The notes beneath the pieces were generated by a model. The model saw only the letters and a program-made list of their open reading frames with translations, did no database searches and was not told where the DNA came from. Both the position numbers and the translations under genes were made by a program. From positions 3,897-67,896 of the forward strand of contig JAEYPN010000024.1 of the NCBI GenBank assembly GCA_023410715.1: a DNA stretch of 64,000 bases, given 5' to 3'. Positions 52,217 through 60,996 of this stretch are shown in pieces; within the stretch, counting starts at the first letter, position 1; each line of letters opens with the position of its first letter. The stretch is from Bacillota bacterium. GTDB taxonomy: Bacteria; Bacillota_I; Bacilli_A; Izemoplasmatales; UBA1188.

Positions 52217-53491
52217 TCATAAATTAAATTGCACTTTTTTAGTTGCGCTCTTAGTATAGTCATAAAATATTTTATCAATATTTCCAGCCCCACTAAATAC
52301 AATAACAAAATTTTCTAATTTCTTAACTTCATCTATGTCCTCTAACTTATGAAAATGTACACTATAGTTTAGAAACTTTGTGATAGAAAATCCTTCAATA
52401 TCATTCCTAGCGGATGCAAAAATTTCAGTTAAATATACCTGATCAAATAAATAGAAAGCGTCTAAAAACTCATTAAAAAGAACTTTAGTTCTGGATGACG
52501 TATGTGGTTCAAATACCAAACAGATCTTTTTACCCGGGTATTTTTGAACTACCATATTATATAAAGCTTTTATTTCGCTTGGATGATGGGCATAGTCTAA
52601 AAAAACAGTTTGATTATCAAGAGTTTTTTCAAAAAATCTTCTTTTTGGTAGAGTTAAAATATCTTTTAGTTTGATTTTTTCCAGCTTACTAAAGAGATAT
52701 AATGCACCATAATTTAAGATGCTATGATCACCATATAATTTTAATAATTTAACTTCTTTTTTCTTTTTATATTTAAATTCAACTAAAAAACCATTAGTTC
52801 CTTTATTTATAATGGTCATTTTTAAATCATTTCCATTTTTAAAGCCATAAAATAACGCGTTTTTTAGATTTAAGTCACGAATGTTTTCATCATCCCCATT
52901 AGCAATAACTATCTCTGATTTATTTGCAAATTCCATAAATGATTTCTTAACATCTTCAAGTGAGGAAAAAAAATCAGGATGATCAAGCTCAATGCTGGTG
53001 ATAATACCATATTTTTGTTTATATTTTAAGAAATGATTTTGATATTCACAGGCTTCATAAGTAAAATACTTATAATCTCCTCCTTTACCTTCACCATCCC
53101 CAACAATAGCATTTGTTTCAATATTATTTAAAAAGAATTTAGCTAGAGTTGTTTTACCATGTGTTCCTGCAATCCCAATATTTATTTTATTTTTAAAAAT
53201 AGTCATTAAAAAGGATGAATAATAAACGTAGTCAAAATATGAAGACATAATCATTTTGACATCTATGTTATTATTATAATTGAATGCTTCACCGATAATA
53301 TATAAGTATTTATTATTTGTTTCTTTGATATTTCCAAATGGTAAAACTTGTATTTTTCTTTTAACTAGCTCATCTTCGGTATAAAAATATTCCTTTACAT
53401 CTGATCCGATAACCTCATGACCTAAATCATGTAATAGAAGTGCTAAAGCACTCATTCCTGCTCCTTTAATGCCAACTAAAAAATATTTCAT
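52217..53491 (-). CDS. murC: UDP-N-acetylmuramate-L-alanine ligase
   Basis: A 424-residue cytoplasmic Mur ligase of peptidoglycan synthesis. The N-terminal UDP-sugar motif GIKGAGMSALALLLHDLGH, ATP loop GTHGKTTLAKFF, and the later DYAHHPSEIKAL and EPHTSSRTK segments are all present. Length is slightly below the 430-490 usual, so Mpl-like recycling ligase was considered; neighbourhood (ccpA, tyrS) and Firmicute context favour MurC. It ends near a TTTATGAAAA-type inverted repeat. Confidence 0.92.
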   Translation of the reverse strand: MKYFLVGIKGAGMSALALLLHDLGHEVIGSDVKEYFYTEDELVKRKIQVLPFGNIKETNNKYLYIIGEAFNYNNNIDVKMIMSSYFDYVYYSSFLMTIFKNKINIGIAGTHGKTTLAKFFLNNIETNAIVGDGEGKGGDYKYFTYEACEYQNHFLKYKQKYGIITSIELDHPDFFSSLEDVKKSFMEFANKSEIVIANGDDENIRDLNLKNALFYGFKNGNDLKMTIINKGTNGFLVEFKYKKKKEVKLLKLYGDHSILNYGALYLFSKLEKIKLKDILTLPKRRFFEKTLDNQTVFLDYAHHPSEIKALYNMVVQKYPGKKICLVFEPHTSSRTKVLFNEFLDAFYLFDQVYLTEIFASARNDIEGFSITKFLNYSVHFHKLEDIDEVKKLENFVIVFSGAGNIDKIFYDYTKSATKKVQFNL

Positions 53492-53548
53492 TTAATCACC
53501 ATTAAATTATATGAAATAATCATTATAGTAATTATCTTTTTTTACAAA

Positions 53549-53580
53549 TAAAAAATCTAGCCTTTTTTAGACTAGATTCT
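53549..53580 (-). terminator. Terminator after rplS
   Basis: Minus-strand stem AATCTAGTC/GGCTAGATT (one G-U) with a seven-base loop, then Ts. Confidence 0.8.
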
Positions 53581-53589
53581 TTGTTTTTA

Positions 53590-53937
53590 TTAACGACGTT
53601 CTTTAATACGTGATGCCTTAGCAGATAATCCTTTAAGATAGAATAATTTAGCTCTACGAACTAAACCTTTTCTTACTACTTCGATTGAATCAACTAAAGG
53701 TGAATTAACAGGGAAAGTCTTCTCAACACCAATACCATAAGAAATTTTTCTTACAGTAAATGTTTCAGAAACACCTCCGCCTTGTCTTTTAATGACAATT
53801 CCTTCATAAACTTGGATACGTTCTCTGTCGCCTTCTTTAATTTTAATAGATACTTTTACAGTATCTCCAGGGCGGAATTCAGGAAGATCCTTTTTCATGT
53901 ACTCGCTTGTGATATCGTTAATTAATTGTTGTGACAC
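53590..53937 (-). CDS. rplS: 50S ribosomal protein L19
   Basis: A 115-residue ribosomal protein. LPEFRPGDTVKVSIKIKEG, RIQVYEGIVIKRQGGG and VEKTFPVNSPLVDSIEVVRKG are family signatures. I choose the GTG at 53935-53937 (VSQQLINDIT) with AGGAG upstream; an in-frame ATG 12 codons earlier would add a peptide not seen in L19. It is last in the rimM-trmD-rplS group and ends at a terminator. Confidence 0.96.
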   Translation of the reverse strand: MSQQLINDITSEYMKKDLPEFRPGDTVKVSIKIKEGDRERIQVYEGIVIKRQGGGVSETFTVRKISYGIGVEKTFPVNSPLVDSIEVVRKGLVRRAKLFYLKGLSAKASRIKERR

Positions 53938-54053
53938 AAAAATCAACTCCTTTCTTAGATAAATTAAATCCATTGTTCATATAAAAATTTACAGCGGAAC
54001 AACTTCACCAAACAGCGTTAATATATTACCATATTTATTAAATAAAATCAATA

Positions 54054-54731
54054 TCATTTTTTATTATTTAATAAATCTGGACGTCTTTCTTTTGTTCTTT
54101 TTAAAGATTCAGCTTTACGCCATTTATCAATCTCTTGATGGTTTCCAGAAATCAAGACATCTGGAACCTTTTCACCTAAAAATTCATATGGCCTTGTATA
54201 TTGTGGATATTCAAGTAATCCATCCTGAAATGAATCTTCTTCGTATGACTCTTTATGGCCTAATACCCCACTAACCAATCTTGAAACACTATCAATGATA
54301 ACCATTGCAGGAACCTCTCCACCGGTTAAAACATAATCCCCAATAGAAATTTCCTCATCAACATATTTTCTAATTCTTTCATCAAATCCTTCATAATGAC
54401 CACATATTAATATTAAATGTTCAAAATTTTTCAGTTCGTTAGCCTTATCTTGGTCAAATTTATATCCTTGTGGTGAAAGTAAAATCTTATAGGCATCTTC
54501 ATAGCCATCAATACTTGTTAAAGCATAATATAATGGTTCAACAGATAACAACATACCTTGTCCACCACCATAAGGTGTATCATCCACTGTACGATGTTTA
54601 TTAGTTGAAAAATCTCTAAAATTTATTAGATTTATTGTAATTATTTCTTTTTCGATTGCTCTTTTGAGAATTGATTCAGTTAAAATACCATTAAACATTT
54701 CTGGAAATAGCGTTAAAATGTCTATTCGCAA
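54054..54731 (-). CDS. trmD: tRNA (guanine-37-N1)-methyltransferase
   Basis: A 225-residue knotted (SPOUT) methyltransferase that makes m1G37. DILTLFPEMF opens it; GGGQGMLL, CGHYEGFDERI and SIGDYVLTGGEVPAM are the cofactor knot motifs. Length is slightly short of 240. Its start overlaps rimM by ten bases. Confidence 0.97.
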   Translation of the reverse strand: MRIDILTLFPEMFNGILTESILKRAIEKEIITINLINFRDFSTNKHRTVDDTPYGGGQGMLLSVEPLYYALTSIDGYEDAYKILLSPQGYKFDQDKANELKNFEHLILICGHYEGFDERIRKYVDEEISIGDYVLTGGEVPAMVIIDSVSRLVSGVLGHKESYEEDSFQDGLLEYPQYTRPYEFLGEKVPDVLISGNHQEIDKWRKAESLKRTKERRPDLLNNKK

Positions 54732-55225
54732 ATCAATCCCTCCATATTAACAAGTGTAATTATTTTTTTCTCTAAATCAACATCTTCAATAAATTCTTTG
54801 CGGAAAGGAACAAAATTTTTCTTTTTTGAGACAATTTCTAAATAAGGCCCCTGTGGGTAATCAATAATATCATTTACTTTACCAACTAGCTTGTTATTTT
54901 GATAAACATCCATACCAATAATTTGTAATACATGATATTCATCTTCTTTTAAATTATCATTTATATCAGTGTAAGCATAAAGATCCTTACCAACATAAGG
55001 TAAAACTAAATTTATATCATTAAACCCACTAAACGCTAGCAAATCAATATTTTTGTGAACTCTATAAGATTCAACAATAAACTCTTTATATCCTTCAGCT
55101 GTTTTAATATATAACTTACTTTTTTTTGCAAATCTTTTTTCTTTAAAGCTGCTATTAGATTGAACTTTTATTTCCCCTTTTATGCCATGGGTTGAAACTA
55201 TTTTTCCTACTACAATGTATTCCAT
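54722..55225 (-). CDS. rimM: Ribosome maturation factor RimM
   Basis: A 167-residue 16S rRNA processing factor with two beta-barrels. VVGKIVSTHGIKGEIKV is the N-terminal signature, and GKVNDIIDYPQGPYLEI belongs to the PRC-barrel. The ATG at 55223-55225 is the natural start, one base after the stop of the GH17-like gene, so it relies on coupling to that gene; no clear SD is visible. An upstream in-frame start would overlap that gene by about 65 bases. Confidence 0.93.
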   Translation of the reverse strand: MEYIVVGKIVSTHGIKGEIKVQSNSSFKEKRFAKKSKLYIKTAEGYKEFIVESYRVHKNIDLLAFSGFNDINLVLPYVGKDLYAYTDINDNLKEDEYHVLQIIGMDVYQNNKLVGKVNDIIDYPQGPYLEIVSKKKNFVPFRKEFIEDVDLEKKIITLVNMEGLICE

Positions 55226-55226
55226 A

Positions 55227-56120
55227 TTATTTTTTATACTTCTTAGGTGTACGGTCAACGTTATAAATTCCCCAGTGTTTTTCTGGTTCATTTATGCTTG
55301 CCCCACCCTTCCATGGTTCATCAAAAGCTTCAAAAAGGAACGTAGGAACCTTAATATTCTCAAAATATTCAGTAAAACTCTTTAAATAAACATCTTGGCT
55401 TTCCTCATTGCATTCTTCAACTAGCATTCCAGCGCTATCTGATTTAGTAGCCCAGCCTGCTTCCGTAATGATTATGTCTTTATCTGGATAAGCTTTTTTT
55501 ACCATTTCATAATCTTTAATATTATAAGCTAAAGCATCACTAGCATTAACTCTATTCCAAAGCGGGTAAGTATGAATAGAAATAAAGTCGACAACAGAAG
55601 CTATAACTTGATCCTTAGTTGCCCAGTAATAAGCTCCTTCGCAGAATGTAACCTTTTGATTAACATTGTCTTTAATCATTTTTGCATATTTAGCTACACT
55701 CTCTGGACTTACAAGATTTCCTTGCCATTCTGAAGTAGATTCATTACCAGCACCGATAAATTCCACAACATCTTCATATTCATGTGCCATCTCTATACAT
55801 TTTTCAACTAATTCTAAATTATATTTTATATTTGCTTCAATTTCCTCATCAGAATGTAATCCACCCCAAGGACAATTAGGATTACTAATTTCCCCACGCC
55901 ATTCAACGCCCATCATAACCTTAAAAGGTAATTTTTCCTTTCTGATTGTATTAAGAACACGAACAGTATTTTCACTTAAATCATACATTCTTAAATATTG
56001 ATACTGCCCTTTTAAAATGTTTAAATCTTCTTTTATTTCTTCATAACTTGGATATATTTTTTTTAGTGGACTTTGTCCTTCACGATATCCTGAATAACAT
56101 ATTCCGTTAAAATATTTCAT
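55227..56120 (-). CDS. GH17-like glycosyl hydrolase (beta-1,3-glucanase-like)
   Basis: A 297-residue TIM-barrel-like protein. FIGAGNEST carries the probable acid/base Glu and IIITEAGWATKSDSA the nucleophile Glu, matching family 17 (NE and TETGW motifs). FEAFDEPWKGG and EKHWGIYN complete the family pattern. There is no signal peptide, so the substrate must be internal or imported oligosaccharides. It is co-directional with rimM and ends one base before it. A sugar enzyme at the head of an RNA-maturation operon is unusual. Confidence 0.8.
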   Translation of the reverse strand: MKYFNGICYSGYREGQSPLKKIYPSYEEIKEDLNILKGQYQYLRMYDLSENTVRVLNTIRKEKLPFKVMMGVEWRGEISNPNCPWGGLHSDEEIEANIKYNLELVEKCIEMAHEYEDVVEFIGAGNESTSEWQGNLVSPESVAKYAKMIKDNVNQKVTFCEGAYYWATKDQVIASVVDFISIHTYPLWNRVNASDALAYNIKDYEMVKKAYPDKDIIITEAGWATKSDSAGMLVEECNEESQDVYLKSFTEYFENIKVPTFLFEAFDEPWKGGASINEPEKHWGIYNVDRTPKKYKK

Positions 56121-56162
56121 TTTATCACCTCTATTAAAGATTATATCATAAAATATTTTTTG

Positions 56163-56870
56163 TTAAACATATTTTAAATCGCCAAAAAAATAACCTTGTT
56201 CTAATAAACTGTCAATGACTTTTTCAAGCGTTTCAACATTAGAATTAATTGTAGTATGCAGTAGAATTATTGAGCCATTACAAATTTGATCTAAAATAGC
56301 ATTTGTTCCAAAATCGCTACCTAAATCATGTTTTGGGTTATAGTCATAGAAGCTAACATCCCATAAGAATACTTTATATCCCATATTCCATAAAATATTT
56401 AATTTTTTTTCACTATAAACTCCTTGTGGTGGTCTAAAATATCGTTCTAGCTGAATTCCTGTAATTTGATAATATTTATTTTCATATTTTTTTATTTCTT
56501 GTTTTAGTTCATATTCTGTTAAACTTGTAATTGGTGTATGTGAATAAGTATGGCACCCTACTCTGCTTCCTATTTCAATAATTCTTTTAACAAGTTTTTC
56601 CTCATAATCGAGCACCTCACCATTTAGGAAAAACGTCGCAGTTACGCCCTTTTTCTCTATTACATCAATCATTCCTCTTAAGTTATAAGCTGGATATCCA
56701 TCATCAATAGTTAAGTAAACAACTTTTGTATCCCTTGACCCATTATGAATTACTTCTCGTCTTATCTTTGGATCAGTTGGTAGATTAATTACTGGAGTTG
56801 TTTCAACTTCCATATATATTGTTGTAAAGACAATAATAACCAACATTATAAAGTTAAGTGCTTTTTTCAT
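56163..56870 (-). CDS. Polysaccharide deacetylase, PdaA-like
   Basis: A 235-residue protein with an N-terminal signal anchor (KKALNFIMLVIIVFTTIY). Carbohydrate esterase 4 motifs are TIDDGY (metal and base Asp pair), HTYSH, RPPQGVYSEKKL and LWDVSFYD, with IILLHT near the end. The RPPxGxxSE and W-V-F-D segments are most like PdaA, which de-N-acetylates muramic acid for spore cortex delta-lactam. With the other spore genes this is attractive, but a vegetative peptidoglycan or chitin-type deacetylase is not excluded. I start at 56870 with GGTGAT upstream. Confidence 0.82.
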   Translation of the reverse strand: MKKALNFIMLVIIVFTTIYMEVETTPVINLPTDPKIRREVIHNGSRDTKVVYLTIDDGYPAYNLRGMIDVIEKKGVTATFFLNGEVLDYEEKLVKRIIEIGSRVGCHTYSHTPITSLTEYELKQEIKKYENKYYQITGIQLERYFRPPQGVYSEKKLNILWNMGYKVFLWDVSFYDYNPKHDLGSDFGTNAILDQICNGSIILLHTTINSNVETLEKVIDSLLEQGYFFGDLKYV

Positions 56871-56901
56871 TTTTATCACCAGTTAATTCTATTATAATGT
56901 T

Positions 56902-56930
56902 AAAAAAAACATCACTTTTAAAGTGATGTT
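56902..56930 (-). terminator. Terminator after the antiporter gene
   Basis: Minus-strand stem AACATCACTTT/AAAGTGATGTT followed by Ts, seven bases beyond the stop. Confidence 0.85.
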
Positions 56931-56936
56931 ATTCAT

Positions 56937-58118
56937 TTATTTAATTTCTCCGGCTTTTTCGAGTGAAAGTTTTGTCGCTACTGGACCAATTAATTCATAA
57001 ATTAATGTTGCAGCTAAAACAATTGCTCTAATCTCTTGGGCGTATTCAGGAACAATTTGTTGAGCGAGTAAAGACAAACCAATGGCAACCCCTGCTTGAG
57101 GAACTAATGCCCAACCTAGATATTTTCTTACTCTTGGTTCTGCTTTGGTTACTGCTCCACCAAAAGCTGCTCCACAAATCTTACCAATAACTCTAAAGAT
57201 TACATATATAATTCCCGCTACTCCAACAGTTAATAAAACTTTAATTTCTAATTCAACTCCGCTCAAAACGAAGAATAGAATATAGATTGGCGGTGTTACA
57301 AAATATATTAAATCATTAACCTGATCAGAAGATTTTGATAAATTTGCATAAATAGCACCCATCGCCATAATTGACATAAGGTTAGATAAATCAAAGTATA
57401 AAGTAATTGAAGTAACTATAAAAATAGAAAGTACAACTAAGGCAATTCTATTACCACGTCCAGTAAACCATTTATTTGATAAGGTTAATAAAAGACCCAT
57501 TGCTCCACCAATACCAAGTGATGCAATAATCTCAATAATTGGTTTAAAAAGCGACCAGACGACTGAAACATTTTCATTTGAAGTAACAGCTTTAGCTACC
57601 GCAACATGTATACCAAATAGAATGATTGCCACTAAGTCATCAAGAGCTACAACGCTCATTAATGTTTCAGTAACTTGACCTTCTGCCTTATATTGTCTAA
57701 TAACCATCATTGTAGCAGCTGGAGCAGTAGCCGCAGCTATAGCTGATAAGATTAAAACAAAGGCAAAATTGTAGTTTGCGCCAAAAATCCATTTGTAAAT
57801 TAAAAGAGCAAATAAAACAAATAAGACACCAAACAAAGCTTCAAAAATTGCAATGATCATGGGCTTCATTCCGACCTTTTTTAGGTATGATATCTTAAAT
57901 TCATTACCTATTGTAAAGGCAATAAAACCTAAAGCAACGTTGTTAACAATGTTTAAATCTTCAATAAAATTTCCTGGAATTAAATTTAAGATACTTGGTC
58001 CAACAATTAATCCTCCAACCAAATATCCGGTAACGTTTGGCAATTTAACTAATTTAGCAAGTTTACCAAAAATTAAACCAACCAAGATAAGTACACCAGT
58101 ATAAAAAAGTACATCCAT
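56937..58118 (-). CDS. Cation:proton antiporter, CPA2 family
   Basis: A 393-residue membrane protein with about 12 hydrophobic helices and no cytosolic RCK domain. TGYLVGGLIVGPSIL and the helix with VALDDLVAIILFGI (Asp pair) are typical of CPA2 Na+ or K+/H+ antiporters such as NapA and GerN. It lies one base after the PII-like gene, in a two-gene operon, so the small protein probably regulates it. Which cation is moved cannot be read. Confidence 0.88.
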   Translation of the reverse strand: MDVLFYTGVLILVGLIFGKLAKLVKLPNVTGYLVGGLIVGPSILNLIPGNFIEDLNIVNNVALGFIAFTIGNEFKISYLKKVGMKPMIIAIFEALFGVLFVLFALLIYKWIFGANYNFAFVLILSAIAAATAPAATMMVIRQYKAEGQVTETLMSVVALDDLVAIILFGIHVAVAKAVTSNENVSVVWSLFKPIIEIIASLGIGGAMGLLLTLSNKWFTGRGNRIALVVLSIFIVTSITLYFDLSNLMSIMAMGAIYANLSKSSDQVNDLIYFVTPPIYILFFVLSGVELEIKVLLTVGVAGIIYVIFRVIGKICGAAFGGAVTKAEPRVRKYLGWALVPQAGVAIGLSLLAQQIVPEYAQEIRAIVLAATLIYELIGPVATKLSLEKAGEIK

Positions 58119-58119
58119 A

Positions 58120-58458
58120 TTAATTCTTCATCCCTTTGACAAAATCAACAGGAATAGTAAATAATATTCCTGAGTTTGGCTCTGATAAATCGCCAACTAC
58201 TTTATCAACTGTTTCAATAACTGTTTTAACTTCTTCTTCGTTTTTTACAACCATCATCATAACCTTTGAAGGTTTACGTGGGTTGTCAAATAAGCTTTTT
58301 AGCGATAGTAAGAATCCCATATCGTCATTTTCAATAAGTTCTCGAACCATACCGGTTCCTTCGATAATCGTTGCTCCCGAAACATTTCTTAATTTTAATT
58401 CATGGAGTAGATTATCTAGTTTTTCAATTTTGTTTAATACAAAAACTAATAATTTCAT
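58120..58458 (-). CDS. PII-like signalling protein paired with the antiporter
   Basis: A 112-residue protein of ferredoxin-like pattern. KLLVFVLNKIEKLDNLLHEL (beta-alpha), SGATIIEGTGM (beta hairpin and loop) and the C-terminal VVGDLSEPNSGILFTIPVDF resemble PII/PII-like trimers. The long segment between about 40 and 65 would be the T-loop that contacts a transporter. PII-like proteins next to transporters (as SbtB with SbtA) sense nucleotides. I start at 58458 with GAGGTG upstream. The ligand is unknown. Confidence 0.7.
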   Translation of the reverse strand: MKLLVFVLNKIEKLDNLLHELKLRNVSGATIIEGTGMVRELIENDDMGFLLSLKSLFDNPRKPSKVMMMVVKNEEEVKTVIETVDKVVGDLSEPNSGILFTIPVDFVKGMKN

Positions 58459-58483
58459 GTTTACACCTCTTTTGAACGTAGAT

Positions 58484-58512
58484 ATTATACTACTTGTAAT
58501 ATTTAAATTCAA
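58484..58512 (-). promoter_or_regulatory. Promoter of the PII-like/antiporter operon
   Basis: Minus-strand -35 TTGAAT (58507-58512), 17-base spacer, -10 TATAAT (58484-58489). Confidence 0.65.
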
Positions 58513-58623
58513 GTTTTGAGTTTAAATAATTATAATAAAATTAATCTTTTTCTATTGTTATCGGTTATAAAAAAATAGTATTAACATATTTTTTAATGAA
58601 AGATTAAATAAAGTGGTGATGGT

Positions 58624-59253
58624 ATGTTAAATATAGGAATAACTTTAAGAGAGGAAGACTTAAAATACTATATTCGTAAAGCTTATTTAGATGTTTTACA
58701 TAAATTTAATGCGTTCCCTGTTTTTTTATATCCTGGTCAAAAAAATTTTTACGACGTATTAAGTGTTTGTCAAGGTTTTATTATTACAGGTGGAGATGAT
58801 ATAGATCCTAAGTATTTTAATGAGGAAAATGAAGGATCTACTGGCGTAAATCAGGAAAATGACTTACTTGACCAAAAAATCATTAATTATGCAATAAAAA
58901 AACAAATACCTTTGCTAGGTATTTGCCGAGGAATGCAGGCTATTAATATTTTTATGGGTGGAACAATATATCAAAACGTTGGCTATGGTGATAAAGAACA
59001 TTTAATAGAAATTGTCGATCATTTACCTTTTTTAAAACAAAAGGTTTATAAAGTAAATAGTTTTCATCATCAAAAGGTTAAAGATTTGGCAGAAAACTTA
59101 CTAGTCTTTGCCAAAAACAAGGATACAATTGAAGGGTTTTACCATAAATATTTACCAATAATTGGTGTTCAATGGCATCCAGAACTGGATTTACAGCCAT
59201 TAAATCATGACTTATTCACTTACTTTTTTTCGCTCATAATTTGTCTTAAATAA
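58624..59253 (+). CDS. Class I glutamine amidotransferase, PuuD/peptidase C26-like
   Basis: A 209-residue hydrolase. The nucleophile elbow GICRGMQAINIF contains the catalytic Cys, and the His-Glu pair is in VQWHPE. GDDIDPKYF is the family's loop that binds gamma-glutamyl substrates. PuuD enzymes cut gamma-glutamyl-GABA, but other gamma-glutamyl compounds are possible. It is slightly short. Its end overlaps the convergent enzyme I gene by 34 bases. SD is GGTGATGG. It is the lone plus-strand gene of the last 13 kb. Confidence 0.85.
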   Translation: MLNIGITLREEDLKYYIRKAYLDVLHKFNAFPVFLYPGQKNFYDVLSVCQGFIITGGDDIDPKYFNEENEGSTGVNQENDLLDQKIINYAIKKQIPLLGICRGMQAINIFMGGTIYQNVGYGDKEHLIEIVDHLPFLKQKVYKVNSFHHQKVKDLAENLLVFAKNKDTIEGFYHKYLPIIGVQWHPELDLQPLNHDLFTYFFSLIICLK

Positions 59254-60668
59254 TCTATGACTTCTTCTTTGTTTTTTAGTTTAACGACAGTATCCGCAAT
59301 TTTTTGGCAATAAGTTAAGTCATAATTACTGCATGAGTATTTATTAATCATCGCATTATTTATGACAAAATCCCGGTACCCAAGGCCCATAAGTAATGGT
59401 AATGCTAAGAAGCTACTAGCATATTCACCACAAATTAGGCATAGTTTTTTATTTTTATTTGCTTCATCAACAATACTTTTTAAAAGTAAAATAAACTCTG
59501 GTTCAAATGAACATGAAAAATCAGTTTCATCCCTTTTTGTATTTAAATAACTGCTTAGTAAGTCGTTTGTTCCTACCTCAATAAAATCAACTTCATTTAT
59601 GATTTCTTTAAGATTTAAGATTGCGCTTTTAGTTTCAATCATCGCTCCAAGCTTAAAGTTATTATATTTATTTAAAATAGTTTTAATCTTTTTTAACTCT
59701 AGAGCATTTTTTACCATGGGGATTGTAATTGATAAGTTATCTTTATTATAGTATTTAAAGATATTAGCAATTTGTTTATTAAGGGAAACATCCCTTTTTA
59801 AATCTTCCTTATCATTAGAAAAATCAAATGTTCTAATATTAATTGGTCTAGAATATGTAAGTAATTTTTCATAATCTTCATCTTTAATAAATTCTGTTCT
59901 AACTAAACCAATTCCTTTTACCCCATCTACCTCATCTAATTCTTCAATATTATTAATAATGCCATATAAATTAATGCAATTGTTTAAATCGCAATACTGA
60001 TCATTTCTAACCGTTCTTTCAATGATTTCATCACTGATGATTCCTAATTCACCATCAATATATAAATACTTACCCAAAACATCTGTAAAGTCAGGTACAA
60101 AAATTACAGGTATTTTTTTTGCGCGAAGAATGATACAAAAATGTGATGCATAAGCGTTTTTATTAGTGATTACTCCTTTAATATGCTTTGCATTTTCTTC
60201 ATATAAAAGAGAAGGTGATAATATCTCAGTGCATAAAATTACATCTTCTTTAACATCATCCAAATATCTATTATTTAGATTATTTACAACAAGAAAAAAG
60301 CAATTCATAATGTCATATTTTCTTAAAGACATATATTCATTAGCTAAAAACTTATTAACACAATCATCTAATATTTTTTTATAACAGTATTCAGCATTCA
60401 AAAGTTCGCTTTTCATCATTTTATAAACTTCATCAAGAATTAGTTTATCATTGATAATTAATCTATATATAGAAACCAATTCATCAGCGTCTTTTAAATC
60501 ATTTAATGATAAATCAGCCTTAGAAATCGCAAAAAGAAGGTCGTTATATTCTTTTTCGACCTCGTTTTTATCTATTTTTTTTGCTTCAATTATTTTATCT
60601 TTTTCTTTAAGGTGGTATGTTTTTCCACTACCAATTCCCACAGATAGTGACTCACCATTAATCAACAT
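59220..60668 (-). CDS. ptsI: Shortened PTS enzyme I-like phosphotransferase
   Basis: A 482-residue protein related to enzyme I (usual 570). The phosphohistidine segment is NAYASHFCIILRA (His near residue 176), in place of the GGRTSH of others. In the barrel, GIGLVRTEF, RTFDFSNDK, IETKSAI, VGTNDLLS and ICGEYASS (catalytic Cys) are recognisable. The stretch between RTEF and RTFDFSNDK and the NPxLGxR loop after it are cut, by some 50 residues in all. It overlaps ptsH by 11 bases. It may be the working EI or a partner-specific paralogue; no other EI is in view. Confidence 0.8.
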   Translation of the reverse strand: MLINGESLSVGIGSGKTYHLKEKDKIIEAKKIDKNEVEKEYNDLLFAISKADLSLNDLKDADELVSIYRLIINDKLILDEVYKMMKSELLNAEYCYKKILDDCVNKFLANEYMSLRKYDIMNCFFLVVNNLNNRYLDDVKEDVILCTEILSPSLLYEENAKHIKGVITNKNAYASHFCIILRAKKIPVIFVPDFTDVLGKYLYIDGELGIISDEIIERTVRNDQYCDLNNCINLYGIINNIEELDEVDGVKGIGLVRTEFIKDEDYEKLLTYSRPINIRTFDFSNDKEDLKRDVSLNKQIANIFKYYNKDNLSITIPMVKNALELKKIKTILNKYNNFKLGAMIETKSAILNLKEIINEVDFIEVGTNDLLSSYLNTKRDETDFSCSFEPEFILLLKSIVDEANKNKKLCLICGEYASSFLALPLLMGLGYRDFVINNAMINKYSCSNYDLTYCQKIADTVVKLKNKEEVIDYLRQIMSEKK

Positions 60669-60936
60669 TGACAAAAAGTGGTGTATTTAATGATTGATTA
60701 AATGCTTTTAAGCCTTCAAAGACTTCTTTCTCGTCAACCCCTTTAGCGTCAATAGTAAATACATCATCCTTCTTTAGGGCAAGAGACATCAAATATAAAA
60801 TTGATTTTCCATTTACGACTTGATAGCCAAACATTACATTAATTTCACTTTGAAAATTACCAAAATAATTAACTAGCTTTTCTAATGGACGGGCATGTGC
60901 TCCATATTCATCAACAATTCTAAAAACTTTTTTCAT
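60658..60936 (-). CDS. ptsH: Phosphocarrier protein HPr
   Basis: A 92-residue HPr. The active-site His is in YGAHARPLEKLV, and the regulatory Ser is in NGKSILYLMSLAL, the position phosphorylated by HPr kinase. It is a few residues longer than the usual 85-88. Phosphorylation on His feeds sugar transport; on Ser it makes HPr the co-repressor of CcpA (51 kb). GGTG is upstream of the ATG at 60934-60936. Confidence 0.9.
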   Translation of the reverse strand: MKKVFRIVDEYGAHARPLEKLVNYFGNFQSEINVMFGYQVVNGKSILYLMSLALKKDDVFTIDAKGVDEKEVFEGLKAFNQSLNTPLFVNVD

Positions 60937-60996
60937 AAACACACCGTATAATTAAATTGTACTTATAATTATACATTTTCCTTTCTATAAATATTT

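Noticed and set aside
52217..53491. Mpl (murein peptide ligase) instead of MurC
   Set aside because: The gene order with ccpA and tyrS and the Firmicute context favour MurC; Mpl is mainly in Gram-negative bacteria.
59220..60668. Calling the EI-like gene PEP synthase or pyruvate phosphate dikinase
   Set aside because: It lacks the ATP-grasp domain and sits beside HPr with an EI-type HPr-binding helical region, so enzyme I is the nearest family.
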